Shown piece by piece: positions 25,192 through 33,950 of a stretch of DNA of 64,000 nucleotides. Position numbers and translations under genes: made by a program. A model generated the notes under the pieces. It saw nothing but the letters and a program-made list of their open reading frames with translations, searched no databases and had not been told where the DNA came from. The number at the start of each line of letters is the position of its first letter. Within the stretch, counting starts at the first letter, position 1. This stretch comes from Novosphingobium cyanobacteriorum (GTDB taxonomy: Bacteria > Pseudomonadota > Alphaproteobacteria > Sphingomonadales > Sphingomonadaceae), in assembly GCF_029436685.1 (NCBI RefSeq), contig NZ_JAROCY010000009.1, positions 62,001 to 126,000 on the forward strand, written 5' to 3'.

Positions 25192-26768
25192 CCGACCAGA
25201 CCGCCTCAGCGCCGCGCACCGGGGCCGATGCCATGTTCGATGCCCTGCATCGCGCGGGCGCAGAAATCTGCTTCGCCAATCCCGGCACCACCGAAATGAC
25301 CATGGTCAGCGCGCTCGCGCGCAACGGCCGCATCCGTTCGGTACTCAGCCTGTTCGAAGGCGTGTGTACCGGTGCGGCCGATGGCTATGCGCGCGTGTCG
25401 GGCAAGGTGCCGCTCACGCTGCTGCACCTTGGCCCCGGTTTCGCCAACGGCATCGCCAATCTGCACAACGCCCGCCGAGCGGGATCGCGCATCGTGAACA
25501 TCATTGGTGATCACGCCACGTGGCACCTGCCTTATGATGCGCCGCTCACGTCGGATATCGAATCGCTGGCGTCACCCGTATCGCGCAAGGTCATCCGCAT
25601 GGCCTCCACTTCAGCGATCGCACTTGATGTGGATGCTGCCTTCGCCGCCACGTGCGTGGGCGAGGGCGGGGCAGCCACGCTGGTCGTGCCGACCGACGTG
25701 ATCGACGCATCCGCCAGTGCCGAGGCCCCGGCGATCCAGCCGCGCGCCTGGGCAGGCGCTGCCGTTCAGGCCGATGCCATCGCCAGCGCCCAATCCGCGT
25801 TGGCTTCCGCTTCCAGTGTGATTGTCCTTCTTGGCGGGAATGCGCTGTGCGAGGCTGGGGTCCGTGCCGGTGCCGCGCTTGCCGCGCACCTTGGCGGGCG
25901 TCTCCTGATGGAACCATATCCTGCGATCGTCACACTGGGTGGCAATCTGCCCACAGTGGAGCGTCAGGCCTACTTTCCTGACGACGTGATCGCGCAGATG
26001 GGTGAGGCCACCGTTGTCCTGGCCGGATCGCGCATGCCGATCAGCTACTTTGGGTATGAAGGCTATCCCAGCCAGCTTGTCGCGGAAGATCGTCTCGTCC
26101 GCCTTGCCGGGCCAGCCGATGATGCGGTTGCCGCTCTCGCCCAGCTTTGTGCCGCGCTTGGTGCCGCGGACCTGCCGGTTGCCGAAGCGCCGGAGCCGGT
26201 CGCAGCCTCATCGGCGCGCGATGCCGCACTTACTCCGGTGCTGGTGGTCGAGGAACTGATTGCCCAGTTGCCCGAAGACGCGATCATCTCGCTTGAAGGG
26301 TCGACGCTTGGCGGACCCTGGCTGCGCAATGCCCACCGCGCTCGCCGCCACCGCGTGATGACCAACACCGGTGGCGCCATTGGCCAAGGCCTGCCCTGCG
26401 CGGTAGGTGCGGCACTGGCCGAACCTTCGGCGCGGGTCGTTTCGCTGCAGTCCGACGGCAGCGCGCAATACACCCTGCAGGCGCTGTGGACCATGGCGCG
26501 GGAGAACCTTCCGGTGACCGTGATCATGGCCGCCAATCACCGCTATGCCATTCTTCAAACCGAGCTGGTCCGTGCCAGCGCACCGCTTGATGATGTGGTG
26601 ATTGCGGGCCTTACCCGGCTGGACAATCCGCGCGTTGATTGGGTGTCACTGGCCGCAGGCTATGGCGTGAAGGGTCTTCGTGTCACCACTGCGGGTGAAT
26701 TGGCCGCCGCTCTGCGCGAAGGGCTTGCCCAAGATGGCCCGCTGCTGATCCAGGCCGAACTGCCATGA
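25188..26768 (+). CDS. ThDP-dependent enzyme, acetolactate synthase/benzoylformate decarboxylase-like
   Basis: 526-aa thiamine-diphosphate enzyme. The N-terminal PYR domain has catalytic E57 in LFEGVCTGAADGYAR. The C-terminal PP domain has the Mg/ThDP motif SDGSAQYTLQALW ending in ANHRYAIL; Ser replaces the usual first Gly of GDG. It resembles the group annotated as 'acetolactate synthase large subunit' without a regulatory subunit, close to benzoylformate decarboxylase. It probably decarboxylates or ligates a 2-oxo acid or acyl-CoA. ATGA overlaps with both neighbours show tight operon coupling. Confidence 0.83.
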   Translation: MTDQTASAPRTGADAMFDALHRAGAEICFANPGTTEMTMVSALARNGRIRSVLSLFEGVCTGAADGYARVSGKVPLTLLHLGPGFANGIANLHNARRAGSRIVNIIGDHATWHLPYDAPLTSDIESLASPVSRKVIRMASTSAIALDVDAAFAATCVGEGGAATLVVPTDVIDASASAEAPAIQPRAWAGAAVQADAIASAQSALASASSVIVLLGGNALCEAGVRAGAALAAHLGGRLLMEPYPAIVTLGGNLPTVERQAYFPDDVIAQMGEATVVLAGSRMPISYFGYEGYPSQLVAEDRLVRLAGPADDAVAALAQLCAALGAADLPVAEAPEPVAASSARDAALTPVLVVEELIAQLPEDAIISLEGSTLGGPWLRNAHRARRHRVMTNTGGAIGQGLPCAVGAALAEPSARVVSLQSDGSAQYTLQALWTMARENLPVTVIMAANHRYAILQTELVRASAPLDDVVIAGLTRLDNPRVDWVSLAAGYGVKGLRVTTAGELAAALREGLAQDGPLLIQAELP

Positions 26769-27529
26769 CAGGAGCGCCTGTCGCGATCGTCACTGGCGGC
26801 AGCGGAGGGATCGCTCCGGGCATTGTGAGTGCGTTGACCGGGGCCGGGTTCACCGTGGTGCTCACTGCGCGCAGCCAGGCCCGACTGAATGAGGCGGCTT
26901 CGACTCTCTCCGTCCATGCCATAACTTCCGATGCACTCGATCCCGCCAGCATCGAAGCGATGGTTTCTGAGGTTCAGGCCCGTTTCGGTCGGATTGACAC
27001 GCTGGTGAACGCAGCGGCCAGTTCCAATCCCATCGGCGGAGTCATCGAACAGGTCGACGTTGCTGCCCTCATGGCCGATGTCGATACCAAGGTCGGCGGT
27101 TACCTCCGCTACATCCAGGCCGTCGTGCCCGTGATGAAGGCGCAAGGATCGGGGCAGATTGTCAACATCGGCGGTCTCACCGGCCGCTCGAGCGACACTC
27201 TAAGCGGGTTGCGCAATGTCGCCGTCGCGCACCTGACCAAAGTGCTTTCCGATCAGCTGGGGCCGTTCGGCATCGCCGTCAATGCAATCCACCCCGGCAT
27301 CGTGCGCACACCGCATCTCGACGAGCTGTTTGCCGAACTTGCGCATGAACGCGGTATTGAACCGGCCGAGGTTGAGGCGGAATTCACCGCGGACATTCCG
27401 ACCGGCGCGATCCTTGAAGTTGACGCGGTCGGGCGCATGGTTGCCTTCCTTGCATCAGCGGGCAATGCTTCGATCACCGGCCAGTCGCTGACGGTCGATG
27501 GCGGTTATTCACGCGGGATCTATCTTTAA
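26765..27529 (+). CDS. SDR-fold protein lacking the YxxxK catalytic motif (paralogue 2)
   Basis: 254-aa SDR with glycine motif TGGSGGIAPGI and VNAAAS motif. The catalytic residues are replaced exactly as in the SDR at 18741-19544: VNIGG (G137) for the Ser site, and S147-G-L-R-N151 for Y-x-x-x-K. The C-terminal IHPGIVRTPHLDELF parallels the other copy. The two proteins form an unusual SDR subgroup kept in the same catabolic island. It starts inside the ThDP gene stop (ATGA). Confidence 0.83.
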   Translation: MTGAPVAIVTGGSGGIAPGIVSALTGAGFTVVLTARSQARLNEAASTLSVHAITSDALDPASIEAMVSEVQARFGRIDTLVNAAASSNPIGGVIEQVDVAALMADVDTKVGGYLRYIQAVVPVMKAQGSGQIVNIGGLTGRSSDTLSGLRNVAVAHLTKVLSDQLGPFGIAVNAIHPGIVRTPHLDELFAELAHERGIEPAEVEAEFTADIPTGAILEVDAVGRMVAFLASAGNASITGQSLTVDGGYSRGIYL

Positions 27530-27552
27530 CTATCGGCAGAACGGGGATCGTC

Positions 27553-28122
27553 ATGGCATCTGATACGGCAACCGCATCCAAGTATCCGCTTTCCATGCGC
27601 GTGCTGCATTGGCTGCGCGCTGCGATCATCCTCGGCCTGATCTGGTCGGGCTGGTACATGACCAGCCTGCCCGAAGACACGCCGATGGCTACGTTCGATC
27701 TGTTCTATCCCAATCACAAGCAGTTTGGCGTTCTAATCTGGCTGCTCGCGGTGGTTCACCTTGCCATCCGCTGGAGCAATCGCGCCCGGCTGCCGCACGA
27801 GCCTGAGGGGCTGAAGCCTTGGGAAAAGACGCTGTCACACGCGGTCCATCGGTTGATCATGCTGCTCACGCTGCTGATCCCGCTGCTCGGCTATTCCATG
27901 TCGGCTAGCTTTACGCAAAGTGACGGCGTGCCGTTTTTCTTCTTCGGCGAGGTCCCCGAAATCCTGCCCAAGAACGACGATGCCTTCGCCGTTTTCCAGG
28001 CGTTGCACAAATATGCGGCCTATACCCTTCTGACGCTGGTCATCCTCCACGCTGCCGGCGCGATCAAGCACCGCCTGCAGGATCGCAACGGGGAAACCGA
28101 TGTGCTGCCCCGGATGTTCTGA
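27553..28122 (+). CDS. Cytochrome b561 family protein
   Basis: 189-aa membrane protein with four hydrophobic helices and heme-ligand candidates in LSMRVLHWLR, LLAVVHLAIRW, LSHAVHRLIML and ALHKYAAYTL. Bacterial cytochrome b561 passes electrons between the quinone pool and a periplasmic or membrane partner. It follows the SDR by 23 bp and may drain electrons from a dehydrogenase of the operon; the partner is not obvious. Confidence 0.87.
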   Translation: MASDTATASKYPLSMRVLHWLRAAIILGLIWSGWYMTSLPEDTPMATFDLFYPNHKQFGVLIWLLAVVHLAIRWSNRARLPHEPEGLKPWEKTLSHAVHRLIMLLTLLIPLLGYSMSASFTQSDGVPFFFFGEVPEILPKNDDAFAVFQALHKYAAYTLLTLVILHAAGAIKHRLQDRNGETDVLPRMF

Positions 28123-28173
28123 CGCGGATTCACTGATTGGTTTTTCGACTACTCCGGCAAGGGAGCGGGGCGC

Positions 28174-28569
28174 ATGGACAACGAACGGTTCGAGAGGGGC
28201 CTGGAACTGCGCAAGCAAGTCCTCGGCACCGGCTATGTCGAAAAAGCTATGGCGGCGGCAGACGATTTCACCCGCCCCATGCAGGAACTTTCAACGACCT
28301 ATTGCTGGGGTGAGGTTTGGTCGCGTCCCGGCCTCACCCGCCGTGAACGCAGTCTGCTCAACCTTGGCATGATCAGCGCGTTGAACCGCCCGCACGAGTT
28401 GCGCCTTCATGTAAAGGCGGCGCTGCGCAATGGACTGACGCGGGATGAGATCCGCGAGGCGTTGCTGCAAGTGGCGGTTTATTGCGGCATCCCCGCAGGC
28501 ATCGATTCCACGCGCATCGCTGCGGAAGCCATTGCCGAGTTCGATGCGGAGCAATCGCCGAGGGACTGA
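28174..28569 (+). CDS. Carboxymuconolactone decarboxylase (CMD) family protein
   Basis: 131-aa all-helical CMD-family protein similar to PcaC gamma-carboxymuconolactone decarboxylase: ELSTTYCWGEVWSRPGL, TRRERSLLNLGMISALNRPHELRLHVKAALRNG and LLQVAVYCGIPAG are conserved segments. It lacks the CxxC of AhpD-type peroxidases. It would isomerise or decarboxylate a small lactone-like ring-cleavage product. It is the last gene of the plus-strand island. Confidence 0.83.
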   Translation: MDNERFERGLELRKQVLGTGYVEKAMAAADDFTRPMQELSTTYCWGEVWSRPGLTRRERSLLNLGMISALNRPHELRLHVKAALRNGLTRDEIREALLQVAVYCGIPAGIDSTRIAAEAIAEFDAEQSPRD

Positions 28570-28971
28570 CCCTGCTTCTGCTGCAAGGAAGATTGCAGCC
28601 AACTTCCACCTGTGCCGAAAATGCAATGGCCATTCCAGTCGGCTGACATTGCATGATGCAGAGGGGGTGAAGCAGCAGCTCTCCCGGGTCGAACCTAGAC
28701 TCTGTGAGGTATCCGGCGTTCAGGCTCTGACCGGAAATCATTCCGATTGGCCTGTATCCATAACGAAGAAGGTTCCTCCCTTTTAGGGACGTGGCCGAAA
28801 ATACAATTGAATGGACCGTCGCCGCAATACCGCCTGCGCGGCGTCGTGACAAACTCGAGACAAGCCAGATGCACTTCAGTTGCAGCGGGCGCGGCTCTAC
28901 TCGGATGATCCGCCCCGGGCAAAGCTTGGAGACGGACATTGTTGCAGGGAGGCCAGATCAGGGAGGCGGCG
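28570..28971. other. Intergenic region before the PepSY/TonB receptor operon
   Basis: 402 bp without a convincing gene; a 188-aa minus-strand frame here has no family features. It holds the palindrome AATGGCCATT (28625-28634), the inverted repeat TGCAT-G-ATGCA (28650-28660), and a 14-bp direct repeat GCCGAAAATRCAAT at 28614 and 28794, 180 bp apart. It must contain the promoter of the uptake operon. I see no clear Fur box. Confidence 0.4.
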
Positions 28972-30264
28972 GTGAAGGTTCACCGCTATCTCGGCCTGTT
29001 CGTGGCCGCATTCCTCGTTCTTATCGCTGCCACAGGCAGTGTGATCGCTTTCTACGACGAACTTGAGCGGGCGCTCAATCCGCGGATGCGCGTCGTCGCG
29101 CCCCAAGGTCCCTTGATTTCAGTGCAACAGGCCCTGTCCATCCGTGCCCGTCTCGAAGCGGAAGACCCGCGCTCGCATGTTTTCTCGCTCCAGTTTCCGC
29201 AGCGGCCCGATGAACCCCTTTTCTCGCGGGTCATGCCAGCCATCGATCCGGCAACCGGGTTGGCGCGCGCAATTGATTATGACGAGGTTTTCGCCAATCC
29301 CTATACGGGAAAGCGGCTTGGCCAGCGTTTGATCGGAGCGGCCACACTGCGCCCGTCCGGGCTGCCGTCGTTCCTGTATTATCTACACTATGCCCTGATC
29401 TTTCCGCTCGGAATCGGTATCCTTCTGATCGGGGTACTCGGGCTGGTGTGGGCAGTTGTCAGCATTGCCGGGTTCTACCTCACGCTTCCGCCCAAGGTAA
29501 AGCGCAGCCCGTTGGGCAAGCCGACCCGGCCGTTCCGCAAGCGCTGGGCTACGTCGTGGAAGATCAGCCAAGGCGCGAACGGCAACCGTTTCGTGCTCGA
29601 TCTTCATCGTGCGACCGGGCTCTGGCTCTGGCCGCTGTTGATGGTCTTTGCGGTCACCGGGTTTGCCCTGAACCTCGGCGGATACTGGGGCAGCTTCGTC
29701 AAGACGTTCGCGGCCTATGAGCACTTTCAGGAACTGCCGCCACGCCCGCCGCTGCCAGCGCCGCTGATCGATCCTCCGGTCGATTGGTACCGGGCGGCCG
29801 ATCTCGGGCAGCGCTATTATGCCCAAGCTGCGCGGCACGAAGGCTTCAAGCTGGGCCGCCCGGCGGCGCTCGAATACCGGCGCGATCTCGGCGTCTATTT
29901 CTTCCTGGTGCATACCTCGCGCGATCTGCTTGATGCACAGGGCAACCCCACGGAAACGGATTCGCCCGCCACGGCCGCCACCATGGCGATCGATGCGCGC
30001 ACCGGTCGCATGATCGGCCTGCAACTGCCCACCGGCCAAAGAGCAGGCAACACCGCCACAAGCTGGCTCATCGCGCTCCATGTCACCGCGATCGGCGGCC
30101 GCGCCTGGCAGATCGCCATTTCGCTCTTTGGCGTGGCCGTGGTGGCGATCTCTTGCACTGGTGTGCTGCTTTGGTGGCGGCGGCGCAAGGCCCGTCCACA
30201 ACGCGCCCGGCCACCCGTGGCTGCTCCGCGTCACATTCCTGAATCAACCAGAACAGTCACTTAA
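28972..30264 (+). CDS. PepSY-associated membrane protein (PepSY-TM, ferric-siderophore reductase-like)
   Basis: 430-aa inner-membrane protein of the PepSY_TM family. There are four main membrane segments: KVHRYLGLFVAAFLVLIAATG near the start, LHYALIFPLGIGILLIGVLG, LDLHRATGLWLWPLLMVFAVTG and the final IAISLFGVAVVAISCTGVLLWW. Paired His residues (VHRYLG, LHYAL, LHRATG, LHVTAIG) could bind heme, as in proteins that reduce imported ferric siderophores. GTG 28972 has AGGGAGG upstream; the frame opens at TTG 28939 but lacks a ribosome site. It is 11 bp from the TonB receptor, so the two likely work as one uptake unit. Confidence 0.83.
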   Translation: MKVHRYLGLFVAAFLVLIAATGSVIAFYDELERALNPRMRVVAPQGPLISVQQALSIRARLEAEDPRSHVFSLQFPQRPDEPLFSRVMPAIDPATGLARAIDYDEVFANPYTGKRLGQRLIGAATLRPSGLPSFLYYLHYALIFPLGIGILLIGVLGLVWAVVSIAGFYLTLPPKVKRSPLGKPTRPFRKRWATSWKISQGANGNRFVLDLHRATGLWLWPLLMVFAVTGFALNLGGYWGSFVKTFAAYEHFQELPPRPPLPAPLIDPPVDWYRAADLGQRYYAQAARHEGFKLGRPAALEYRRDLGVYFFLVHTSRDLLDAQGNPTETDSPATAATMAIDARTGRMIGLQLPTGQRAGNTATSWLIALHVTAIGGRAWQIAISLFGVAVVAISCTGVLLWWRRRKARPQRARPPVAAPRHIPESTRTVT

Positions 30265-30275
30265 GGGGATAAAAC

Positions 30276-32558
30276 ATGAGTGGTAAGGTTACACGCCTCA
30301 TTCGGGCTTCGCAGACACCCGCATCGGCCTTGGTCCTGCTTGCACTTTCGGCCATGCCGGCCTTCGCCCAGTCAGCCGATGATGGCGGAGTCGTGTCGAA
30401 CGAGATCATCGTCACGGCGCAGAAACGCGAAGAGCGCCTTCTCGACGTGCCCGTGCCTGTTACTGCCGTGGGCAGCGCGGCCCTTCTTGCCCAGAACCAG
30501 ACCAAGGCGCAGGATTTCTTCGCAAGTGTGCCCGGTGTGAACCTCCAGTTCCAGAACAACCGTGCCCAGTTGTCGATCCGCGGCATCTCCACCGGCCCGG
30601 TCAGCGGCAACCCGGTGGTGGGCTACACCATCGACGATGCTCCCTTCGGTGCTTCCACGGGCCAGGGCGGCCTGTTCGGTTCAGCGCCCGACCTCGATCC
30701 GTCCGATCTTTCGCGCGTCGAAGTGCTGCGCGGGCCGCAAGGCACGCTTTATGGCGCATCTTCAATGGGTGGTCTGGTCAAGTATGTCACCGTCGATCCC
30801 GATCTCAAGCAGTTCAGCGGATCGGTGGGCGCGGGTGCCAACCTGATCCACAAGGGCAGCGATCCGGGCTACAGCGTGCGCGGCGCGCTCAATGTGCCGG
30901 TCAGCGAAACGCTTGCCGTGCGTGCCAGCGCGTTTGTCCGCAGGGAAGCGGGCTACATCGACAACGTTCGCACCGGCGTGAAGGACGCCAATTCCACCGA
31001 TGTGTGGGGTGGTCGGCTTTCGGCACTGTGGAAGCCTTCGGACAGTTTCTCGCTCAAGCTGAGCGGCCTTTATCAGGTGCGTGACATCAATGGCTCGTCC
31101 AACGTCGATGTCACCACCGGCTCGCTCTACAAGCAGACCGACCAGATCGGCTCGGGTCGCAGCCGTTCCGAAACCCAAATGTACACAGCTGAAATCAAGG
31201 CAGAGCTGGGCGCAGTCGACCTGACGTCGATCACGGCCTATTCGCGTGCGCGCAACTTCGATTTCCTTGATTTCACCGCGTCGCCACTGGTCGAATTCGC
31301 GCCGATCTTCCCGATTCTTTTTCCAGGCATCGACCCGATCGGCGATATCTTCCGCCAGGGCTACAACGTGAACAAGGTGTCGCACGAAACCCGCCTCTCG
31401 GGTTCCATCGGCAGCAGCGTGGACTGGATCGTCGGCGGCTTCTACACCAACGAGGACGCCAACTACGATCTCGACAACTACGCCATCGATCCGGCCACCG
31501 GCGCAACGCTGGGCGTGCCGATCAACGATGGCACCGGTCCGCAGCGCGGCACAATCATCGTCTGGCGCGATACCATCAAGTTCAAGGAATATGCCGGGTT
31601 CGGCAACCTGACCGTGCGCTTGTCCGATCAGTTCGATGTCCAGCTTGGTGGGCGTTACAGCCACAACGATCAGGACATGTTCCACCATGAGTGGTTCCAG
31701 TTTGATCCTTATCCGGCCCTGCCGGTTGAAGGCATCAATCGGCCGCGCGCCAGCGGAAGTGCCTTCACCTACCAGATTTCGCCGCGCTTCAAGCCGACCC
31801 CTGATCACATGATCTACGCCCGCATTGCGTCGGGCTATCGCCCCGGCGGCACCAATGCGGTGTGCGGGCCGCTCGCGTTGCCTTCGGCGGTGCCTTGCCA
31901 GTTCAAGCCGGACAAGACCGTGAACTATGAACTGGGTGCCAAGGGCGAACTTGCCGGCGGTCGCCTGACCTACGATGTCTCGCTGTTCAATATCACCTGG
32001 AAGGATATCCAGATTGTCCAGGTGCTTGATGTCTTTACCTACAACGGCAACGCCGGCAAGGCCCGCAGCCGGGGTGTCGAACTCTCGCTGGAAGCACGCC
32101 CCGTCGATGGCCTTTCGCTCAAAGCATGGTGGTCTTATGTCGACGCCACCCTGCGCGAAGAGTTTGTCGATGCGAACTTCTTTGCACAGAAGGGGGATCG
32201 TCTGCCGTTCTCCAGCCGTCATTCGGGCCGCTTCTCTATCGATTACGGGGCCGATATCGCGCAGGATACCGAATTCTCGGTTGGCGCTGCGGCAACCTAT
32301 GTTGGGGATCGCAAGGGTGAATTCGTGCCCTTCGAAGGTGTCGCTCCGCTGCGCGCCAGCTATCCTGGTTACGTCCAGTTCGATCTCAACGCCTCGCTCA
32401 AGCTAAAGGATTGGACGCTCAGCGCCTATGTCCAGAACCTGACCAACAAACGCGGCGTGATCGGCGGCGGATTCTGGAACCAGACCAGCTACAACGCCAA
32501 CTGGTTCAACTATTCCCAGCCGCGCACGATCGGCGTCAACGCCGAAGTCCGCTTCTGA
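30276..32558 (+). CDS. TonB-dependent receptor
   Basis: Outer-membrane receptor of 760 aa. Signal peptide cleaves after AMPAFAQ, the N-terminal segment is EIIVTAQKREERLLDVPV, and the plug carries LSIRGISTGPVSGNP and RVEVLRGPQGTLYGASSMGG. The 22-strand barrel ends in the proper beta-signal IGVNAEVRF with terminal Phe. AAGGGGAT precedes ATG 30276. It is co-transcribed with the PepSY protein; the ligand is unknown, with an iron chelate or catabolic substrate both possible. Confidence 0.92.
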   Translation: MSGKVTRLIRASQTPASALVLLALSAMPAFAQSADDGGVVSNEIIVTAQKREERLLDVPVPVTAVGSAALLAQNQTKAQDFFASVPGVNLQFQNNRAQLSIRGISTGPVSGNPVVGYTIDDAPFGASTGQGGLFGSAPDLDPSDLSRVEVLRGPQGTLYGASSMGGLVKYVTVDPDLKQFSGSVGAGANLIHKGSDPGYSVRGALNVPVSETLAVRASAFVRREAGYIDNVRTGVKDANSTDVWGGRLSALWKPSDSFSLKLSGLYQVRDINGSSNVDVTTGSLYKQTDQIGSGRSRSETQMYTAEIKAELGAVDLTSITAYSRARNFDFLDFTASPLVEFAPIFPILFPGIDPIGDIFRQGYNVNKVSHETRLSGSIGSSVDWIVGGFYTNEDANYDLDNYAIDPATGATLGVPINDGTGPQRGTIIVWRDTIKFKEYAGFGNLTVRLSDQFDVQLGGRYSHNDQDMFHHEWFQFDPYPALPVEGINRPRASGSAFTYQISPRFKPTPDHMIYARIASGYRPGGTNAVCGPLALPSAVPCQFKPDKTVNYELGAKGELAGGRLTYDVSLFNITWKDIQIVQVLDVFTYNGNAGKARSRGVELSLEARPVDGLSLKAWWSYVDATLREEFVDANFFAQKGDRLPFSSRHSGRFSIDYGADIAQDTEFSVGAAATYVGDRKGEFVPFEGVAPLRASYPGYVQFDLNASLKLKDWTLSAYVQNLTNKRGVIGGGFWNQTSYNANWFNYSQPRTIGVNAEVRF

Positions 32559-32611
32559 TCCGCTCTCTCTCCCTGCCGGCGCGCGCCTCGCGTGCCGGCA
32601 GCGGAACTCAA

Positions 32612-32650
32612 GGGGCTGCAGGGTTTCCAGAGCCCGGCAGCCCCCTTTTT
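32612..32650 (+). terminator. Rho-independent terminator after the TonB receptor
   Basis: GGGGCTGC and GCAGCCCC form an 8-bp stem (extended by GGG/CCC inside) followed by CTTTTT. It lies 54 bp after the receptor stop and abuts the stop of the converging membrane-anchor gene. Confidence 0.75.
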
Positions 32651-33252
32651 CAGTTGGGGGTTAGCGCCCGGTCCTCCTGGCCATGGCCACCCAGCAGCCT
32701 TGATCCGTCGATCCGGCCTGATGCGTCCAGTGTCAGCGTTACCGGGGTCAGGCCACGGTTTTGCCAGTGCCATCCGTGGATCCCGGCAAAAGCGGCGGTG
32801 TACCGTCCGCCCTGCCGCTCCCCGCGCGCGACAGCGTAGCTCTCGGTCAGCGCCTCGCCGCCGTCGTCGGGGTGGGCATGCATGTCATAGTTCAGCGGCC
32901 CGTTCGCCTTCCAGGTGAAGGCGATAGTCGCGCCCTTGGCCAGCACGTACTTCAGTTCCACTTCCTCGAACGGAGCCAGTTGATAGGTCCAGTGGTCGCG
33001 CGCGCCCGGTTCCTGCGGTGGAGCATCCATGGCAACGAAGGCTTCGGGATGCTGCCGACCGCGTGCCAGTGTCTGTTCCGCCTGCGGGTTGGCCATTTCG
33101 GAGAGCCCGCTGCTCTTCCCGAAGCCCGTCAGATCGATGCCGGTCTCCGCTGGCAGCACGAACAGCACCACGGCCCCGCCGGCCACAGCGGCAAGGCCGG
33201 TTCCCCACAGAATGGCGCGGCGGCGCGACGCCGCATTGGTCTGGTCGGTCAT
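32650..33252 (-). CDS. Membrane-anchored periplasmic protein ('transmembrane anchor' type)
   Basis: 200-aa protein with one N-terminal membrane helix after a basic start (SRRRAILWGTGLAAVAGGAVVLFVLP, about residues 9-34) and a periplasmic beta-rich domain including APFEEVELKYVLAKGATIAFTWKANGPLNYDMHAHPDDGG, which has several His and acidic residues. Resembles the small 'transmembrane anchor protein' family seen beside HupE-like transporters. ATG 33252 overlaps the HupE stop (ATGA). It is the last gene of a three-gene operon. A metal-handling role is inferred from context only. Confidence 0.7.
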   Translation of the reverse strand: MTDQTNAASRRRAILWGTGLAAVAGGAVVLFVLPAETGIDLTGFGKSSGLSEMANPQAEQTLARGRQHPEAFVAMDAPPQEPGARDHWTYQLAPFEEVELKYVLAKGATIAFTWKANGPLNYDMHAHPDDGGEALTESYAVARGERQGGRYTAAFAGIHGWHWQNRGLTPVTLTLDASGRIDGSRLLGGHGQEDRALTPN

Positions 33253-33950
33253 GATGCGATGAACTCCATGCTTTGCTGGATAACGATGGCAAGCCCGCAC
33301 GCCACGAGCGCCCCGCTGGCGATCTGCGCGACCCGGGCAAAGCCGCGTGCACTGCGGCAGGCGGAAAGCAGCGCCACGATCGGCGCAAGGACCAGGACCT
33401 GCCCAGTCTCGATCCCTATGTTGAACGCGATCAGATTGGTCACCAGCCCGTTGGCCGGCATGGCCAGGTCATTCAACTTGGTCGCCAGGCCCAGCCCATG
33501 GAACAGCCCGAACACCAGGATCGCTGCGCGCGGGCTCAACCGCAACCCAATCCGCTCGAACCCGCCCAGATTGTCGATCCCCTTGTATACCACCGACAGT
33601 CCGATAATCGCATCGATCAGGTGTGCATTCGCGCCAAAGCCACAAAGTACGCCCAGCATCAGCGTGGTCGAATGCCCGATCGTGAACATCGAGACGAAGA
33701 TCGCCACTTCGCGCATGCTGCGCAGCAGCAGGACCACTCCGATCAGGAACAGGACGTGGTCATATCCCGTCACCATGTGCTTGGCGCCCAGGTAGAAAAA
33801 CGGCGCGAACGCCGGCCCGGTTACCGTCTGCACGAAGGCACGGTCGCTGTGTGAGACATCGTGAGCCAGCGCTACTGTCGGCGCGGCCAGCAAGGCCAGT
33901 GCGCACAGCCAGCCCGCCATCCGCACAGGGAAGGGGGACCCTCTGGTCAC
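33249..33950 (-). CDS. HupE/UreJ family membrane protein
   Basis: 233-aa protein: N-terminal signal-like helix ending ALAHDVSHSD, then six or so membrane segments. Conserved histidines are in KHMVTGYDHVLFLIG, FTIGHSTTLML, LIDAIIGLS and LFHGLGLATK, as expected of HupE/UreJ-type nickel/cobalt or copper-related permeases. The GTG start at 33950 overlaps the cytochrome stop (GTGA), giving translational coupling; ATG 33920 is an alternative. It probably moves a transition metal together with the divergent TonB receptor (inference). Confidence 0.83.
   Translation of the reverse strand: MTRGSPFPVRMAGWLCALALLAAPTVALAHDVSHSDRAFVQTVTGPAFAPFFYLGAKHMVTGYDHVLFLIGVVLLLRSMREVAIFVSMFTIGHSTTLMLGVLCGFGANAHLIDAIIGLSVVYKGIDNLGGFERIGLRLSPRAAILVFGLFHGLGLATKLNDLAMPANGLVTNLIAFNIGIETGQVLVLAPIVALLSACRSARGFARVAQIASGALVACGLAIVIQQSMEFIAS

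Noticed and set aside
23125..28569. Complete catechol meta-cleavage pathway
   Set aside because: VOC protein is a single small module, and no 4-hydroxy-2-oxovalerate aldolase or acylating acetaldehyde dehydrogenase is present, so I describe only similarity of parts.
28373..28939. 188-codon minus-strand frame reaching into the 28.57-28.97 kb gap
   Set aside because: No signal, domain or ribosome site; half overlaps the CMD gene. It could be a remnant, but nothing in it is recognisable.
30762..32222. 486-codon minus-strand frame
   Set aside because: Antisense to a TonB receptor with normal plug and barrel; composition is that of a shadow frame.
32761..33795. 344-codon plus-strand frame
   Set aside because: Antisense to the anchor protein and the HupE gene, both supported by signal/membrane segments and overlapping starts.
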